Shown here: positions 43,672 to 52,453 of the stretch, piece by piece | How the letters are laid out: every line of letters begins with the position of its first letter | How positions within the stretch are numbered: the first letter of the stretch is position 1 | Source: Aureimonas sp. OT7 | GTDB taxonomy: Bacteria > Pseudomonadota > Alphaproteobacteria > Rhizobiales > Rhizobiaceae | Length of the DNA: 64,000 nucleotides | Assembly: GCF_014844055.1 (NCBI RefSeq) | Contig: NZ_CP062167.1 | Span: 2,579,501 to 2,643,500 of the forward strand | Direction of reading: 5' to 3' | Made by a program: the position numbers and the translations under genes | The notes under the pieces: generated by a model | The model's database searches: none | Told to the model about the DNA's origin: nothing | The model's input: only the letters and a program-made list of their open reading frames with translations

Positions 43672-43750
43672 GGGGCTAGCCGATCATGGCATTGGATCGA
43701 CGGCGGATCAAAGCCGTATCCATGCCGAAGGAAAAAGGAGCAGCTTGCCC

Positions 43751-44917
43751 ATGCGTATCGTTGATATCCGGGAGAAGACGGTGTCCATCGCCTCTCCCAT
43801 CGCCAACGCCTATATCGACTTTTCGAAGATGACCTGTTCGGTGGTCGCCGTGGTGACCGATGTCGTGCGCGATGGCAAGCCGGTGATCGGCTACGGCTTC
43901 AACTCCAACGGGCGCTACGGGCAAGGCGCGCTGATGCGCGAGCGGTTTTTCCCGCGGCTCCTGGAAGCCGACCCGAAGACGCTGGTGGACGCTGGCAACG
44001 ACAATCTGGACCCGTTCGCCATCTGGCGCACGCTGATGCAGAACGAGAAGCCGGGCGGCCACGGCGAGCGGTCGGTTGCGGTCGGCACGATCGACATGGC
44101 GGTCTGGGATGCCGTCGCGAAGATTGCCGGCGTGCCGCTATGGCGCCTCCTGGCCGACCGGTATCGCGGCGGCGTCGCCGACGAGAAGGTCTGGGTCTAT
44201 GCGGCCGGTGGCTACTACTACCCGGGCAAGGACGATGAAAAGCTCAAGGACGAGATGCGATCCTATCTCGACCGGGGCTACGAGGTCGTCAAGATGAAGA
44301 TCGGCGCCGTCCCCCTCGACGAGGATCTCCGGCGCATCGAATCCGTGCTGTCGGTGGTCGGAAGCGGCGCCCGCCTGGCAGTCGACGCCAATGGCCGTTT
44401 CGACCTGGAGACCGCCATCGCCTATGCAAAGGCGCTCGGCCCCTACGACCTGTTCTGGTACGAGGAAGCAGGCGATCCGCTGGATTACGCGCTGCAGGCC
44501 GAACTGGCGAACCATTATGCCGGGCCGATGGCAACGGGCGAGAACCTCTTTTCGCATCAGGACGCGCGCAATCTCCTGCGCCATGGAGGCATGCGCCCCG
44601 ACCGGGACTGGCTGCAGTTCGATTGCGCGCTGTCCTACGGCCTCGTCGAATATCTGCGCACGCTGGATGTCATGGAAGAGTTGGGCTGGTCCAGCCGCCG
44701 GGTCGTGCCGCATGGCGGGCACCAGATGTCACTGAACATCGCAGCCGGCCTGCATCTCGGCGGCAATGAATCCTACCCCGACGTGTTCCAGCCCTTTGGC
44801 GGCTTCGCCGACGGCATCGCCGTGGAAGGCGGCCTGGTTGGCCTTCCCGATATTCCCGGCGTAGGCTTCGAGGCGAAATCGGCGCTGTACAGCGTCATGA
44901 GGGAGATTGCCGAGTAG
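43751..44917 (+). CDS. tarD: D(-)-tartrate dehydratase, enolase superfamily
   Basis: A 388-residue enolase-superfamily enzyme that dehydrates D-tartrate to oxaloacetate with Mg2+. The N-terminal stretch ANAYIDFSKMTCSVVAVVTD, EKPGGHGERSVAVGTIDMA and LQFDCALSYGLVEY are, from memory, nearly those of the Bradyrhizobium D-tartrate dehydratase. KMKIG near 180 is the catalytic KxK motif, the metal ligands include D in VDANGRF, E in YEEAGDP and E in TGENLFS, and PHGGHQMSLNIA holds the C-terminal catalytic histidine. ATG 43751 has AAGGAG about 11 bases upstream; an in-frame earlier start lacks support. The tartrate dehydrogenase gene downstream fits this function. Confidence 0.93.
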   Translation: MRIVDIREKTVSIASPIANAYIDFSKMTCSVVAVVTDVVRDGKPVIGYGFNSNGRYGQGALMRERFFPRLLEADPKTLVDAGNDNLDPFAIWRTLMQNEKPGGHGERSVAVGTIDMAVWDAVAKIAGVPLWRLLADRYRGGVADEKVWVYAAGGYYYPGKDDEKLKDEMRSYLDRGYEVVKMKIGAVPLDEDLRRIESVLSVVGSGARLAVDANGRFDLETAIAYAKALGPYDLFWYEEAGDPLDYALQAELANHYAGPMATGENLFSHQDARNLLRHGGMRPDRDWLQFDCALSYGLVEYLRTLDVMEELGWSSRRVVPHGGHQMSLNIAAGLHLGGNESYPDVFQPFGGFADGIAVEGGLVGLPDIPGVGFEAKSALYSVMREIAE

Positions 44918-44949
44918 ATTAAAAAAATAATGCAAGGGGAGGAGAAACA

Positions 44950-45924
44950 ATGAGAAAATACGCTTTCACCATGGCCTCGCTGCTCAGCGCGGTCTCGTTC
45001 TGCGCCATGGCGCAATCCTATCCCGACAAGCCGATCACCATGATCGTGCCGTTCTCGGCGGGCGGGCCCACCGATACGGTCGCCCGGCTGACCGCCGAGG
45101 CGATGTCGCAGGAGCTTGGGCAGCAGGTGGTGGTGCAGAATGTCGGCGGCGCCGGCGGCACGCTGGGCGCCGGGCAGGCAGCGCAGGCCGCGCCGGATGG
45201 CTACACGATCCTCGTGCACCATATCGGCATGTCCACGGCGCCGTCGCTGTATGCCAATCTTCCCTACGATCCGGTGGAGAGCTTCGAGCCGATCGGCCTC
45301 GTCACCAATGCGCCGATGACGATCATCGGGCGCAAGGACATGGCGGAAGGCACGTTGCAGGAGCTGGTCACGGCCATCAAGGCGGACCCGCAGGCCTACA
45401 CGCTGGCCAATGCGGGTGTCGGTGCGGCGTCGCATCTGTGCAGCATGCTCTTCATGTCGGCCATCGATACCGAAATGACCACCGTGCCGTATCAGGGCAA
45501 CGGGCCGATCATGACAGATATTTTGGGCGGCCATGTCGACCTGACATGCGACCAGACCACCAACACCACGCAGCCGATCCTGGATGGGCAGGTGAAGGCC
45601 TATGCCGTCACCACGCCGGGCCGCATCGGGCAACTGCCCGACGTGTCGACGGCGACCGAAGCCGGGTTGGACGATTTCGTCATCACCGTCTGGCATGGGG
45701 TCTACGCCCCGAAAGGGATCGAACCGAATGTCCGTGATGCGCTGGTTTCGGCGTTGCAGAAGGGCCTGACACACGAAAAACTGGTGCAGCGATTCACCGA
45801 TCTCGGCACCGCGCCCGTGACGCAGGCGGATGCGACGCCCGAGGCGCTGGAAACGCAACTGACCTCGCAGATCGAGTTCTGGCGCCCCTTCATCGAGCGC
45901 GCCGGGCTTGCCGCCGGACAATAG
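44950..45924 (+). CDS. TctC/Bug-family periplasmic substrate-binding protein
   Basis: A 324-residue tripartite tricarboxylate transporter receptor. A signal peptide (1-21, ending FCAMAQ) precedes the family opening YPDKPITMIVPFSAGGPTD. Later landmarks are VQNVGGAGGTLGAGQ near 60 and ANAGVGAASHLC near 155. It has GGGGAGGAG right before the start. Bug proteins bind carboxylates; a tartrate or related diacid is likely here. No TctA or TctB membrane genes are in the window, so it is an orphan receptor, as is common for this family, or pairs with a distant transporter. Confidence 0.9.
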   Translation: MRKYAFTMASLLSAVSFCAMAQSYPDKPITMIVPFSAGGPTDTVARLTAEAMSQELGQQVVVQNVGGAGGTLGAGQAAQAAPDGYTILVHHIGMSTAPSLYANLPYDPVESFEPIGLVTNAPMTIIGRKDMAEGTLQELVTAIKADPQAYTLANAGVGAASHLCSMLFMSAIDTEMTTVPYQGNGPIMTDILGGHVDLTCDQTTNTTQPILDGQVKAYAVTTPGRIGQLPDVSTATEAGLDDFVITVWHGVYAPKGIEPNVRDALVSALQKGLTHEKLVQRFTDLGTAPVTQADATPEALETQLTSQIEFWRPFIERAGLAAGQ

Positions 45925-45946
45925 CCCAAAGGACGGGAACCTGAAG

Positions 45947-47026
45947 ATGAGCAGCAATGGAAACGCCTACCGGATCGCGGTCATAGCGGGTGACGGCATC
46001 GGCAAGGAAGTCATGCCGGAAGGCATCCGGGTTCTGGAGGCGACCGCCAGGGCATTCGACCTGGACCTGCGCTTCGACGTGTTCGACTTCGCGTCCTACG
46101 ATTACTACGAAAAGCACGGCACGATGCTGCCGGAAGACTGGAAGGCGCAGATCGGCTCGCACGATGCGATCTTCTTCGGGGCGGTGGGCTGGCCGGAGAA
46201 GATACCCGACCATGTGTCCCTCTGGGGCTCGCTGCTGCAGTTCCGCCGCGAATTCGACCAGTATGTGAACCTGCGCCCGGTGCGCTTGATGCCGGGCGTG
46301 CCCTGCCCGCTGGCGGGGCGCAAGCCCGGCGACATCGACTTCTATGTCGTACGCGAGAATACCGAGGGCGAATATTCGTCCATCGGCGGCAGGATGTTCC
46401 CCGGCACCGAGCGCGAGGTGGTTCTTCAGGAAACGGTCATGACCCGTCACGGCGTGGACCGTATCCTGCGCTATGCCTTCGACCTGGCCCGGACGCGGCC
46501 GGCAAAGCACCTGACCTCTGCCACCAAATCCAACGGCATCTCCATTTCCATGCCGTACTGGGACGAGCGCGTGGAGGAGATGGCGAAGGCCTACGAGGAC
46601 GTGCGCTGGGACAAATATCACATCGATATCCTGACCGCGCATTTCGTGCTGAACCCGGACAGGTTCGACGTCGTCGTCGCCTCCAACCTGTTCGGAGATA
46701 TCCTGTCCGATCTCGGTCCGGCCTGCACGGGCACCATCGGCATCGCCCCGTCGGCCAACATCAACCCGGAGGGCGATTTTCCATCCCTGTTCGAGCCGGT
46801 GCACGGCTCGGCGCCGGATATCGCGGGACAAGGCATAGCAAACCCGGTCGGCCAGATATGGACGGCCGCGATGATGCTTGAGCATCTGGGAGAGGCCAGC
46901 GCCTCCAGGGCAATCGTGGAGGCGATCGAGCGCGTGCTGACAAGCCCGTCCGGCCGCACGCGCGACCTCGGGGGCCAGGCCGACACCATGGCCGCCGGCA
47001 AGGCCATCGCCGCCGAGATCGGCTGA
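45947..47026 (+). CDS. ttuC: Tartrate dehydrogenase/decarboxylase (TTUC), D-malate dehydrogenase family
   Basis: A 359-residue beta-decarboxylating dehydrogenase. AVIAGDGIGKEVMPEG at the N-terminus, VRENTEGEYSSIGGR near 140, SATKSNGISISMPYWDE near 195 and ASNLFGDILSDLGPACTGTIGIAPSAN (two parts, near 245) are the family's NAD, metal and substrate motifs, with the SNGISISMPYWDE form typical of tartrate/D-malate dehydrogenases rather than LeuB. It acts on tartrate or D-malate with NAD+ and Mg/Mn in the cytoplasm. It starts 22 bases after the binding-protein gene, completing the tartrate module. Confidence 0.92.
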   Translation: MSSNGNAYRIAVIAGDGIGKEVMPEGIRVLEATARAFDLDLRFDVFDFASYDYYEKHGTMLPEDWKAQIGSHDAIFFGAVGWPEKIPDHVSLWGSLLQFRREFDQYVNLRPVRLMPGVPCPLAGRKPGDIDFYVVRENTEGEYSSIGGRMFPGTEREVVLQETVMTRHGVDRILRYAFDLARTRPAKHLTSATKSNGISISMPYWDERVEEMAKAYEDVRWDKYHIDILTAHFVLNPDRFDVVVASNLFGDILSDLGPACTGTIGIAPSANINPEGDFPSLFEPVHGSAPDIAGQGIANPVGQIWTAAMMLEHLGEASASRAIVEAIERVLTSPSGRTRDLGGQADTMAAGKAIAAEIG

Positions 47027-47033
47027 GCGGTCG

Positions 47034-47798
47034 TCAGGGTTTCATCTGGTGCTGCAACGCACGTTCGAGTGGCACGGGCGCGATGGCGGTCATGCCCTCG
47101 AAGGGCGTGTTCAGATCCAGTATCAGGTAGATCGTCGCGGCTATGCAGGCCGGACAGATGATAAGGAACAGCACCGACACGATATTGCGCGGTGCGAACA
47201 GTCCGAACGAGATGAAGATCAGCGTCAACCAGACGGTCAGCACGACGACCATGATCGGGTTGACCGAAGAATAGCTCTCGATCCCGATCTTCCAGCGATC
47301 CTGCTGCACCTTGCGATACATCGCCACCGCCGCGCTGCGGTCCTGCGCAGCGTCGGCGCTGTCGCCCGGCAGGTCGAAAATGGCCGTTCCGATCGCGGCC
47401 AGCGCCTGCTCGACATCGGTTTCCTCCGCACCCGGCATCAGGCTGCGGCGCGCGGGCCACGCCTCGGCAAGCGACAGCACCGTAAACTGCTGCAGGTCGG
47501 CGCGCACGGCGTCGGCCCCAGCTCCATAATCCCGTAGCGCCCCGTCCAGGTTGACGAGGTCGGTTGCGTATTGCTGTACGTCCCGTTCGGTCAGGTTGTA
47601 GCTGGACATGACCGAAGAAACGGTAAGCCCCAGGATCAGCGCGCTCATGGCCGACACCATGCCGATGCCGAGCTTCACCACATCGCGCGTTTCCGTCGAT
47701 ATGTGGTGCGGCCGGAGAGAGGGCCCGACCGCCATGGCCGCTATGGCCCCGACAACGACGATCGTGAAGATCAGCAACGACGTCGAAAACGGCTCCAC
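47034..47798 (-). CDS. DUF4239 (bestrophin-like) membrane protein
   Basis: A 254-residue inner-membrane protein of unknown function. Hydrophobic segments lie near 8-25, 43-62, 180-200 and 208-228, in two pairs enclosing a soluble region of about 110 residues (YNLTERDVQQYATDLVNLDGAL at its start). This arrangement and the motif LGLTVSSVMSSYN match DUF4239. The start is GTG 47798, with GGGGGAG at good spacing. It converges on ttuC with only 7 bases between stops. The 67 bases before it, up to the SorC-DhaK gene, show nothing. Confidence 0.8.
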   Translation of the reverse strand: MEPFSTSLLIFTIVVVGAIAAMAVGPSLRPHHISTETRDVVKLGIGMVSAMSALILGLTVSSVMSSYNLTERDVQQYATDLVNLDGALRDYGAGADAVRADLQQFTVLSLAEAWPARRSLMPGAEETDVEQALAAIGTAIFDLPGDSADAAQDRSAAVAMYRKVQQDRWKIGIESYSSVNPIMVVVLTVWLTLIFISFGLFAPRNIVSVLFLIICPACIAATIYLILDLNTPFEGMTAIAPVPLERALQHQMKP

Positions 47799-47865
47799 CG
47801 GCTTGCTCCCCCTGTACCACCTGCCTCAACCACAGGATCAACACGACAGGAGCTCGAACTCAAGC

Positions 47866-49914
47866 TCATGTCCCCCATTCCAATGCGGCTGAGCGGCACG
47901 GGTCTTTCAGGAGATCGGCGAGCTGGTCGTCGAGATGCATGATGGACAGCGATACGCCGGCCATATCGAGCGAGGTGTAGTAGGGCCCGACAAGGCTCAT
48001 CGCCACGTTGAGCCCCCTTGCCCGCAGACGCTCGCGGACGCGGCGATAGACGATATAGAGTTCCATCGTCGGCGTGCCGCCAAGAGAGTTGACCAGCACG
48101 GCCACGCGGTCGCCTTCGGTTGCGGGCATCTCGGACAGGATCCGGTCCAGCATCAGGTCTGCCGCGGCATCGGCCGTGGCAACGGGCTGCCGCGCAATAC
48201 CGGGCTCGCCGTGGACACCGACGCCGATTTCCATGTCCTCCGGCCCGATGACGAAACTGGGGCGGCGTGTTTCAGGAAGCGAACCGGCCTCCAGCGCGAT
48301 ACCCATCGTGTAGGTTCTGGCATTGGCCCGCCGTGCGATGGATTCGCAGGCGTCCAGCGGCAGGCGCCTCTCGGCGGCCGCACCCGCCACCTTGAAAACG
48401 AAGACGTTGCCGGCCACACCGCGCCGCGCGGCGCGCGACTCCGCCGGTGACGAGGCGACGTCGTCCGTCGTGACGATCGACCGGACGGCAATGCCTTCCG
48501 CCGCGGCAAGCTCTGCCGCCATGTCGAAGTTCATGACATCGCCCGAGAAGTTTCCGTAGATGTACAATACCCCCGCGCCGGCATCGACGGCGCGCGTTGC
48601 CGCCAGGATCGGGTCCGGCGGCGGCGCGGAGAACACGTTGCCGATGGCGGCGGCATCCGCCAGGCCGGGGCCGACATAGCCCCAGAAGCCCGGCTCGTGC
48701 CCGGAGCCGCCCCCCACCACGATCCCGACCTTGCCGGGCCGCGGCAGATCCGTACGGGCGATGGCGCGCGGTGCATCGATGACGGGGGCCAGGATATCGC
48801 CATGCGCCGCCGCCGCCCCCGCCAGCATCTCATCGATGGCGTCATGGGGATCGTTCAGGAGTTTCTTGACCCGCGTCCGCGCCGCCAGTGGCGTCTGCGC
48901 CGGCGGCGCCGAACGGCGCGGCGTATCGTGGAAGCCCTCGGCCGTCAGAATGCCCCGCCCGGTCGAAGCGTCGGTCACCAGCACACTGACGAAGCCACCC
49001 CGCAGCGCGGCCAGTATGGCCGGAACCTTGTCCACCCCGCCGGCGACGGCGATGCGCTGCGGAATCCTCCGGAGCGCAGAAAGGTCGACCCCCACGGTTC
49101 GTCCGTCCAATGGCCCGGGCACGGCTTCCCCGCGCGTCGAGATGAAGCGGCCGGCAATGCTGCCGATGGCGTCCTGATAGTGAAGGTGCTGCGTCACCCC
49201 GTCGAAGAAGCCGCTCGTGTGGATCGTGCTTTCTGGCCGTAACGAGGAAATGCCCAGCACGATGCGGTTCGCTTGCGCTAGAACGTCCATCTGCTCGGCC
49301 AGGACGGCCTCGCTCACAAGCATGTCGCGCACGGTGGCACTGGATACGATGGCCGGCGCCGACAACGGAATGCAGCGGGCGCCGAGTGCCTCGGCCAGCC
49401 GTGAGGCGCAGGCCTCCGGCGTCCAGGGGATCTTGGCGGTCGTGCCGCCGGTGGCCTGCACCACGCGGATATCGGCCAGGCCGGGCGCCTGCATCGCCTG
49501 CGCCAAGGCAAGCATCGTCCGGCCCCATGTGACGGCGATCGTATCGCCGGACCGTACATGGAACGACAAAGCCTGCGCGCCGGCAGCCCCGAGCCGCGCG
49601 ATCAGCGACCGCTCCCCGCCATCCGTAGGGATGACGAGGCAATCCTGAAGCCCGAAATGTTCCTTCAGGGCCTGCGCCAGGGACAATGCCCGGAACTTGA
49701 CCGGCTCAATCTCGATATTGACGAGGCCGCGGGTGCGCGCGTCGGCCAGATAGGCGTTCACGGACGCCCGCGATACGCCCATCGTCGACGCGATGTCGCC
49801 CTGGGTCATCCCTTCTTCGTAGTACAGCCAGGCTGCCCACAGCAGCGCATCGTCGCCGAAGCGCAGCGGCATCACCCCCGGCTCGCCCGACGCCTTTCCG
49901 GCAATACGCGTCAT
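47866..49914 (-). CDS. SorC-family sugar-binding transcriptional regulator fused to a DhaK kinase domain
   Basis: A 682-residue two-part protein. Residues 25-65 form the HTH (YEEGMTQGDIASTMGVSRA), 70-330 the SorC/DeoR-type sugar-phosphate-binding domain (VQATGGTTA, LGISSLRPEST), and 347-675 a DhaK subunit. The DhaK part keeps GGGSGHEPGF at 401-410, GNFSGDVMNF at 454-463, and H568 in GVHGEPGI, which corresponds to the histidine that binds the carbonyl substrate covalently. The protein may both phosphorylate a ketose and control transcription in response to it. ATG overlaps the DhaL stop as ATGA. The ribose-type importer upstream is a likely target. Confidence 0.9.
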   Translation of the reverse strand: MTRIAGKASGEPGVMPLRFGDDALLWAAWLYYEEGMTQGDIASTMGVSRASVNAYLADARTRGLVNIEIEPVKFRALSLAQALKEHFGLQDCLVIPTDGGERSLIARLGAAGAQALSFHVRSGDTIAVTWGRTMLALAQAMQAPGLADIRVVQATGGTTAKIPWTPEACASRLAEALGARCIPLSAPAIVSSATVRDMLVSEAVLAEQMDVLAQANRIVLGISSLRPESTIHTSGFFDGVTQHLHYQDAIGSIAGRFISTRGEAVPGPLDGRTVGVDLSALRRIPQRIAVAGGVDKVPAILAALRGGFVSVLVTDASTGRGILTAEGFHDTPRRSAPPAQTPLAARTRVKKLLNDPHDAIDEMLAGAAAAHGDILAPVIDAPRAIARTDLPRPGKVGIVVGGGSGHEPGFWGYVGPGLADAAAIGNVFSAPPPDPILAATRAVDAGAGVLYIYGNFSGDVMNFDMAAELAAAEGIAVRSIVTTDDVASSPAESRAARRGVAGNVFVFKVAGAAAERRLPLDACESIARRANARTYTMGIALEAGSLPETRRPSFVIGPEDMEIGVGVHGEPGIARQPVATADAAADLMLDRILSEMPATEGDRVAVLVNSLGGTPTMELYIVYRRVRERLRARGLNVAMSLVGPYYTSLDMAGVSLSIMHLDDQLADLLKDPCRSAALEWGT

Positions 49915-50582
49915 CGGCCGGCCTCGCCCTTGCGCTCCAGGATCAGCGTCAGTCCTTCGCGGAACCCTTCGATGACGATGACGGCGGATGCGGCGCCCGG
50001 GTCCAGGTGCCCGAGGCTCCGCTCGCCCAGGCGCGCCGCGCGGCCCTTCGAGGCCACCATGGCCCTGGTGGAATCACGTCCGTCCATGGCCGCTTCCAGT
50101 GCGGCATCGAGCGCGCGCGGCGGCAAGGCCCCTGCCGCGAGGGCCGCTTCCACGGCGCGGGCCGCAGGGCCCCATGCGTCCATCATGGTCTTGTCGCCGG
50201 CGGCGGCCTTGCCGCGCTGGCGAATGCCGTCCGCCATGGCCGGAATCAGCTTGGCTATGTCGCGGTCCGACAGGCTTTCGGCGGCTTCGAGCCCCTGTCC
50301 GGCCCGCAGCAGGGCGCTGGCATACAGCGGCCCGGCCGTCGCCCCCACGGCGCTGAGAAAAGACCGCGCGGCAATGGGAAACAAGGCGCCGGCAGGCGTA
50401 CCGCTTGCCGCCGCATCCCGGGTCGCGCGGACGATGGCCGCAAACCCCTCGGCCATGGACGCGCCATGGTCCGCGTCTCCGATGGCGCCGTCCAGCTCTC
50501 CCAGCCAGCCGCGCGCTTCCGACAACCGCGCGGAAACCACGCGGAAGATATCGACCAGATCGCTCGATTCTATCCTGCCCAT
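49911..50582 (-). CDS. dhaL: DhaL-type dihydroxyacetone kinase subunit (first copy)
   Basis: A 223-residue nucleotide-binding subunit. The ADP/Mg aspartates lie in LDGAIGDADHGASM at 30-43 (D31, D36, D38), followed by SAVGATAGPLYASALLRAG near 78 and GRDSTRAMVASKGRAARLGERS near 165, the usual DhaL motifs. It transfers phosphate to the ketose held by a DhaK chain. Its stop overlaps the SorC-DhaK start, so it probably serves that fused DhaK domain. It is moderately diverged from the second DhaL gene 40 bases upstream. Confidence 0.9.
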   Translation of the reverse strand: MGRIESSDLVDIFRVVSARLSEARGWLGELDGAIGDADHGASMAEGFAAIVRATRDAAASGTPAGALFPIAARSFLSAVGATAGPLYASALLRAGQGLEAAESLSDRDIAKLIPAMADGIRQRGKAAAGDKTMMDAWGPAARAVEAALAAGALPPRALDAALEAAMDGRDSTRAMVASKGRAARLGERSLGHLDPGAASAVIVIEGFREGLTLILERKGEAGR

Positions 50583-50621
50583 GGCGCAGTGTCCGCCGGA
50601 ATCCGGCTCATGCGCAAGCCG

Positions 50622-51260
50622 TCAGCCAAGCCGGCGGGCGATGGCGCCGCCGAATGTCGACAGGATGAGGCAGCAGGATGTCGCCCCGGCGTCCAGGACA
50701 CCGCGCGACCGCTCCCCGAGCCGGCTGGCGCGGCCGATCCTGGCAACCAGATCCACGGTGGAGTCGCGCCCCTTCTCGGCCGCCGCGCTCATCGCTTCGA
50801 GGGCCGTGGCGAATCCCTCCGCCTTGTGCGCATCGAAAGCGGCGACGGCGGGTACGAGCGTATCCATCAACGTCTTGTCGCCCACATCGGCGCCACCGAC
50901 GCCGCGCACCCCGTCCAGCCCGGCGTTGAGCATGGCCGAGAAGGTATCGGCATCGATGGTGTCGCGGCCCTTCAGCGCCGCTGCCATGTCTTCGAACATC
51001 AGCCCGTAGAGAGGCCCCATCGAGCCGCCGATCTCAGACATCAGGACATCCGAAAGCGTCGCCATCGCCTCTTCCAGGCTGACCCCCTGGCCATGGATAC
51101 GCTCGGCCGCGCGGCCAAATCCCTTGGCCATGTTCACGCCGTGGTCTCCATCGCCGATCTTGCCGTCGATTTCGGACAGATAGGCCTTGTTGGCCACGAT
51201 GACGGCCGCGATCTCTTCAACGATCACGCCGTTGCCGGCATTGTCGATAGCTTCCATCAT
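50622..51260 (-). CDS. dhaL: DhaL-type dihydroxyacetone kinase subunit (second copy)
   Basis: A 212-residue DhaL. D32, D37 and D39 lie in IDGKIGDGDHGVNM, then GGSMGPLYGLMFEDM near 78, VGDKTLMDTLVPA near 122 and EKGRDSTVDLVARIGRASRLGERS near 155. The start at 51260 has AAGGA upstream (two adjacent ATG codons). It lies 8 bases after the DhaK gene and should be its partner. No DhaM gene, the PTS phosphodonor of split kinases, is present in the window, so the phosphate source is uncertain. Confidence 0.92.
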   Translation of the reverse strand: MMEAIDNAGNGVIVEEIAAVIVANKAYLSEIDGKIGDGDHGVNMAKGFGRAAERIHGQGVSLEEAMATLSDVLMSEIGGSMGPLYGLMFEDMAAALKGRDTIDADTFSAMLNAGLDGVRGVGGADVGDKTLMDTLVPAVAAFDAHKAEGFATALEAMSAAAEKGRDSTVDLVARIGRASRLGERSRGVLDAGATSCCLILSTFGGAIARRLG

Positions 51261-51268
51261 CCTGGTCC

Positions 51269-52261
51269 TTACAACGCCGGAGAGGCGGTTTCCATGTCGA
51301 GAAGGCGCTTGAGCTCGTCGTCCAGCACCATCACCGTCAACGTCGCGCCCACCATTTCCAGCGAGGTGAAGTAGTTGCCGACGAATGCCCTGTGAACGGA
51401 CAGGCCTCGCCTCGAAAGTCCCTTCTCGACCCGGTCGTAGAGAACATAGAGCTCGTTTACCGGTGTGGCGCCGAGGCCGGATACCAGCACAGCCACCTCG
51501 CCCCCGGTGGACACCTCGTGCTCCGCCATGACGATGTCGAGCATCTCGTCGGCGACCTCGTCGGCGGTGCGAAGGGCTTCCACCTTGGTTCCCGGCTCGC
51601 CATGGTGGCCGATGCCGACCTCCATCGTGCCGGGCTCGATGCTGAAATTGGGATGCCCCACCGCCGGCAGCGTGCATGGCCCGAGCCCGACGCCCACCGA
51701 GCGGCATGCGTCGACCGCCTTCTGCGCTGCCGCCTGTACCTCGGCCAACGACGCGCCCTCGGCCGCGCGGGCCCCGCCGATCTTCCACATGAAGATCTCG
51801 CCCGCGACGCCGCGCCGCTTCTCGCGCTCCGCCAAGGGCGCGGACAGGACATCGTCGTTGGCAACCACGGTCGCCACCTCGATCCCGTCCTTGCCGACCA
51901 TGCGCGTCGCCATTTTGACGTTCATGTTGTCGCCGGCATAATTGCCGTACAGGACGGCAACCCCGGCGCCTCCATCCGCCGCCCGGATGGCGTCCGCAAA
52001 GCTTTTCGCCGTCGGTGACGAGAAAAGCTCGCCCACTGCCACCGCATCGACCATGTTGCGGCCCGTATAGCCGATAAAGGCCGGCTCGTGGCCCGAGCCG
52101 CCGCCGGTCACGATGCCGACCCGCCCGGGCGTGGCCGCGTCGACGGAAAGCACCACCCGTGGATTCTCCGGATGAAGACGCACCAGATGCCTGTGCGCCT
52201 TGACGAAGCCGGCTACCGTTTCGTCGACGAGATCGTCCGGGTTGTTGATGAAACGCTGCAT
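51269..52261 (-). CDS. dhaK: DhaK-type dihydroxyacetone (or erythrulose) kinase subunit
   Basis: A 330-residue DhaK. GGGSGHEPAF at 53-62, GNYAGDNMN at 106-114 and a histidine before GEPG (HHGEPG, H220) are the substrate-binding elements; the covalent histidine is retained. It binds a short ketose, either dihydroxyacetone or a tetrulose, for phosphorylation by DhaL. Neighbouring ery genes make erythrulose a strong alternative to dihydroxyacetone. It is the first gene of the minus-strand operon and diverges from the ribose-type importer; a palindrome lies between them. Confidence 0.92.
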   Translation of the reverse strand: MQRFINNPDDLVDETVAGFVKAHRHLVRLHPENPRVVLSVDAATPGRVGIVTGGGSGHEPAFIGYTGRNMVDAVAVGELFSSPTAKSFADAIRAADGGAGVAVLYGNYAGDNMNVKMATRMVGKDGIEVATVVANDDVLSAPLAEREKRRGVAGEIFMWKIGGARAAEGASLAEVQAAAQKAVDACRSVGVGLGPCTLPAVGHPNFSIEPGTMEVGIGHHGEPGTKVEALRTADEVADEMLDIVMAEHEVSTGGEVAVLVSGLGATPVNELYVLYDRVEKGLSRRGLSVHRAFVGNYFTSLEMVGATLTVMVLDDELKRLLDMETASPAL

Positions 52262-52359
52262 GGACCTGACCTCTCCCTGCGCCGACCCGACATGGCCGCG
52301 CCTCCCTCACCTACGGCTCATAGAGGATTTGCGCACGGCTGTCATTATTCAAAAACGAT

Positions 52360-52371
52360 TGACATATGTCA
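52360..52371. promoter_or_regulatory. Palindromic operator candidate between the dhaK operon and the ABC importer
   Basis: TGACATATGTCA is a perfect 12-base palindrome in the A+T-rich centre of the 192-base divergent interval, with a third TGTCA half-site at about 52340. A TTGACA hexamer (52359-52364) overlaps it and could be the -35 of the plus-strand operon, although no good -10 follows. The SorC-DhaK fusion is the natural candidate to bind here. The rest of 52262-52453 shows no gene. Confidence 0.5.
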
Positions 52372-52453
52372 TCGACAGCTTAGTGTGGCGCTGCACGTCA
52401 GGGAGGCGCCAGCAGCATATCCGCTGCCGGTTAGACGGCTGGGAGGTTTACGC

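Noticed and set aside
50622..52310. Single 562-codon ORF spanning dhaL and dhaK
   Set aside because: Only the last 212 codons show DhaL motifs; the first part is a shadow of dhaK in another frame. A DhaK-DhaL fusion is therefore not supported.
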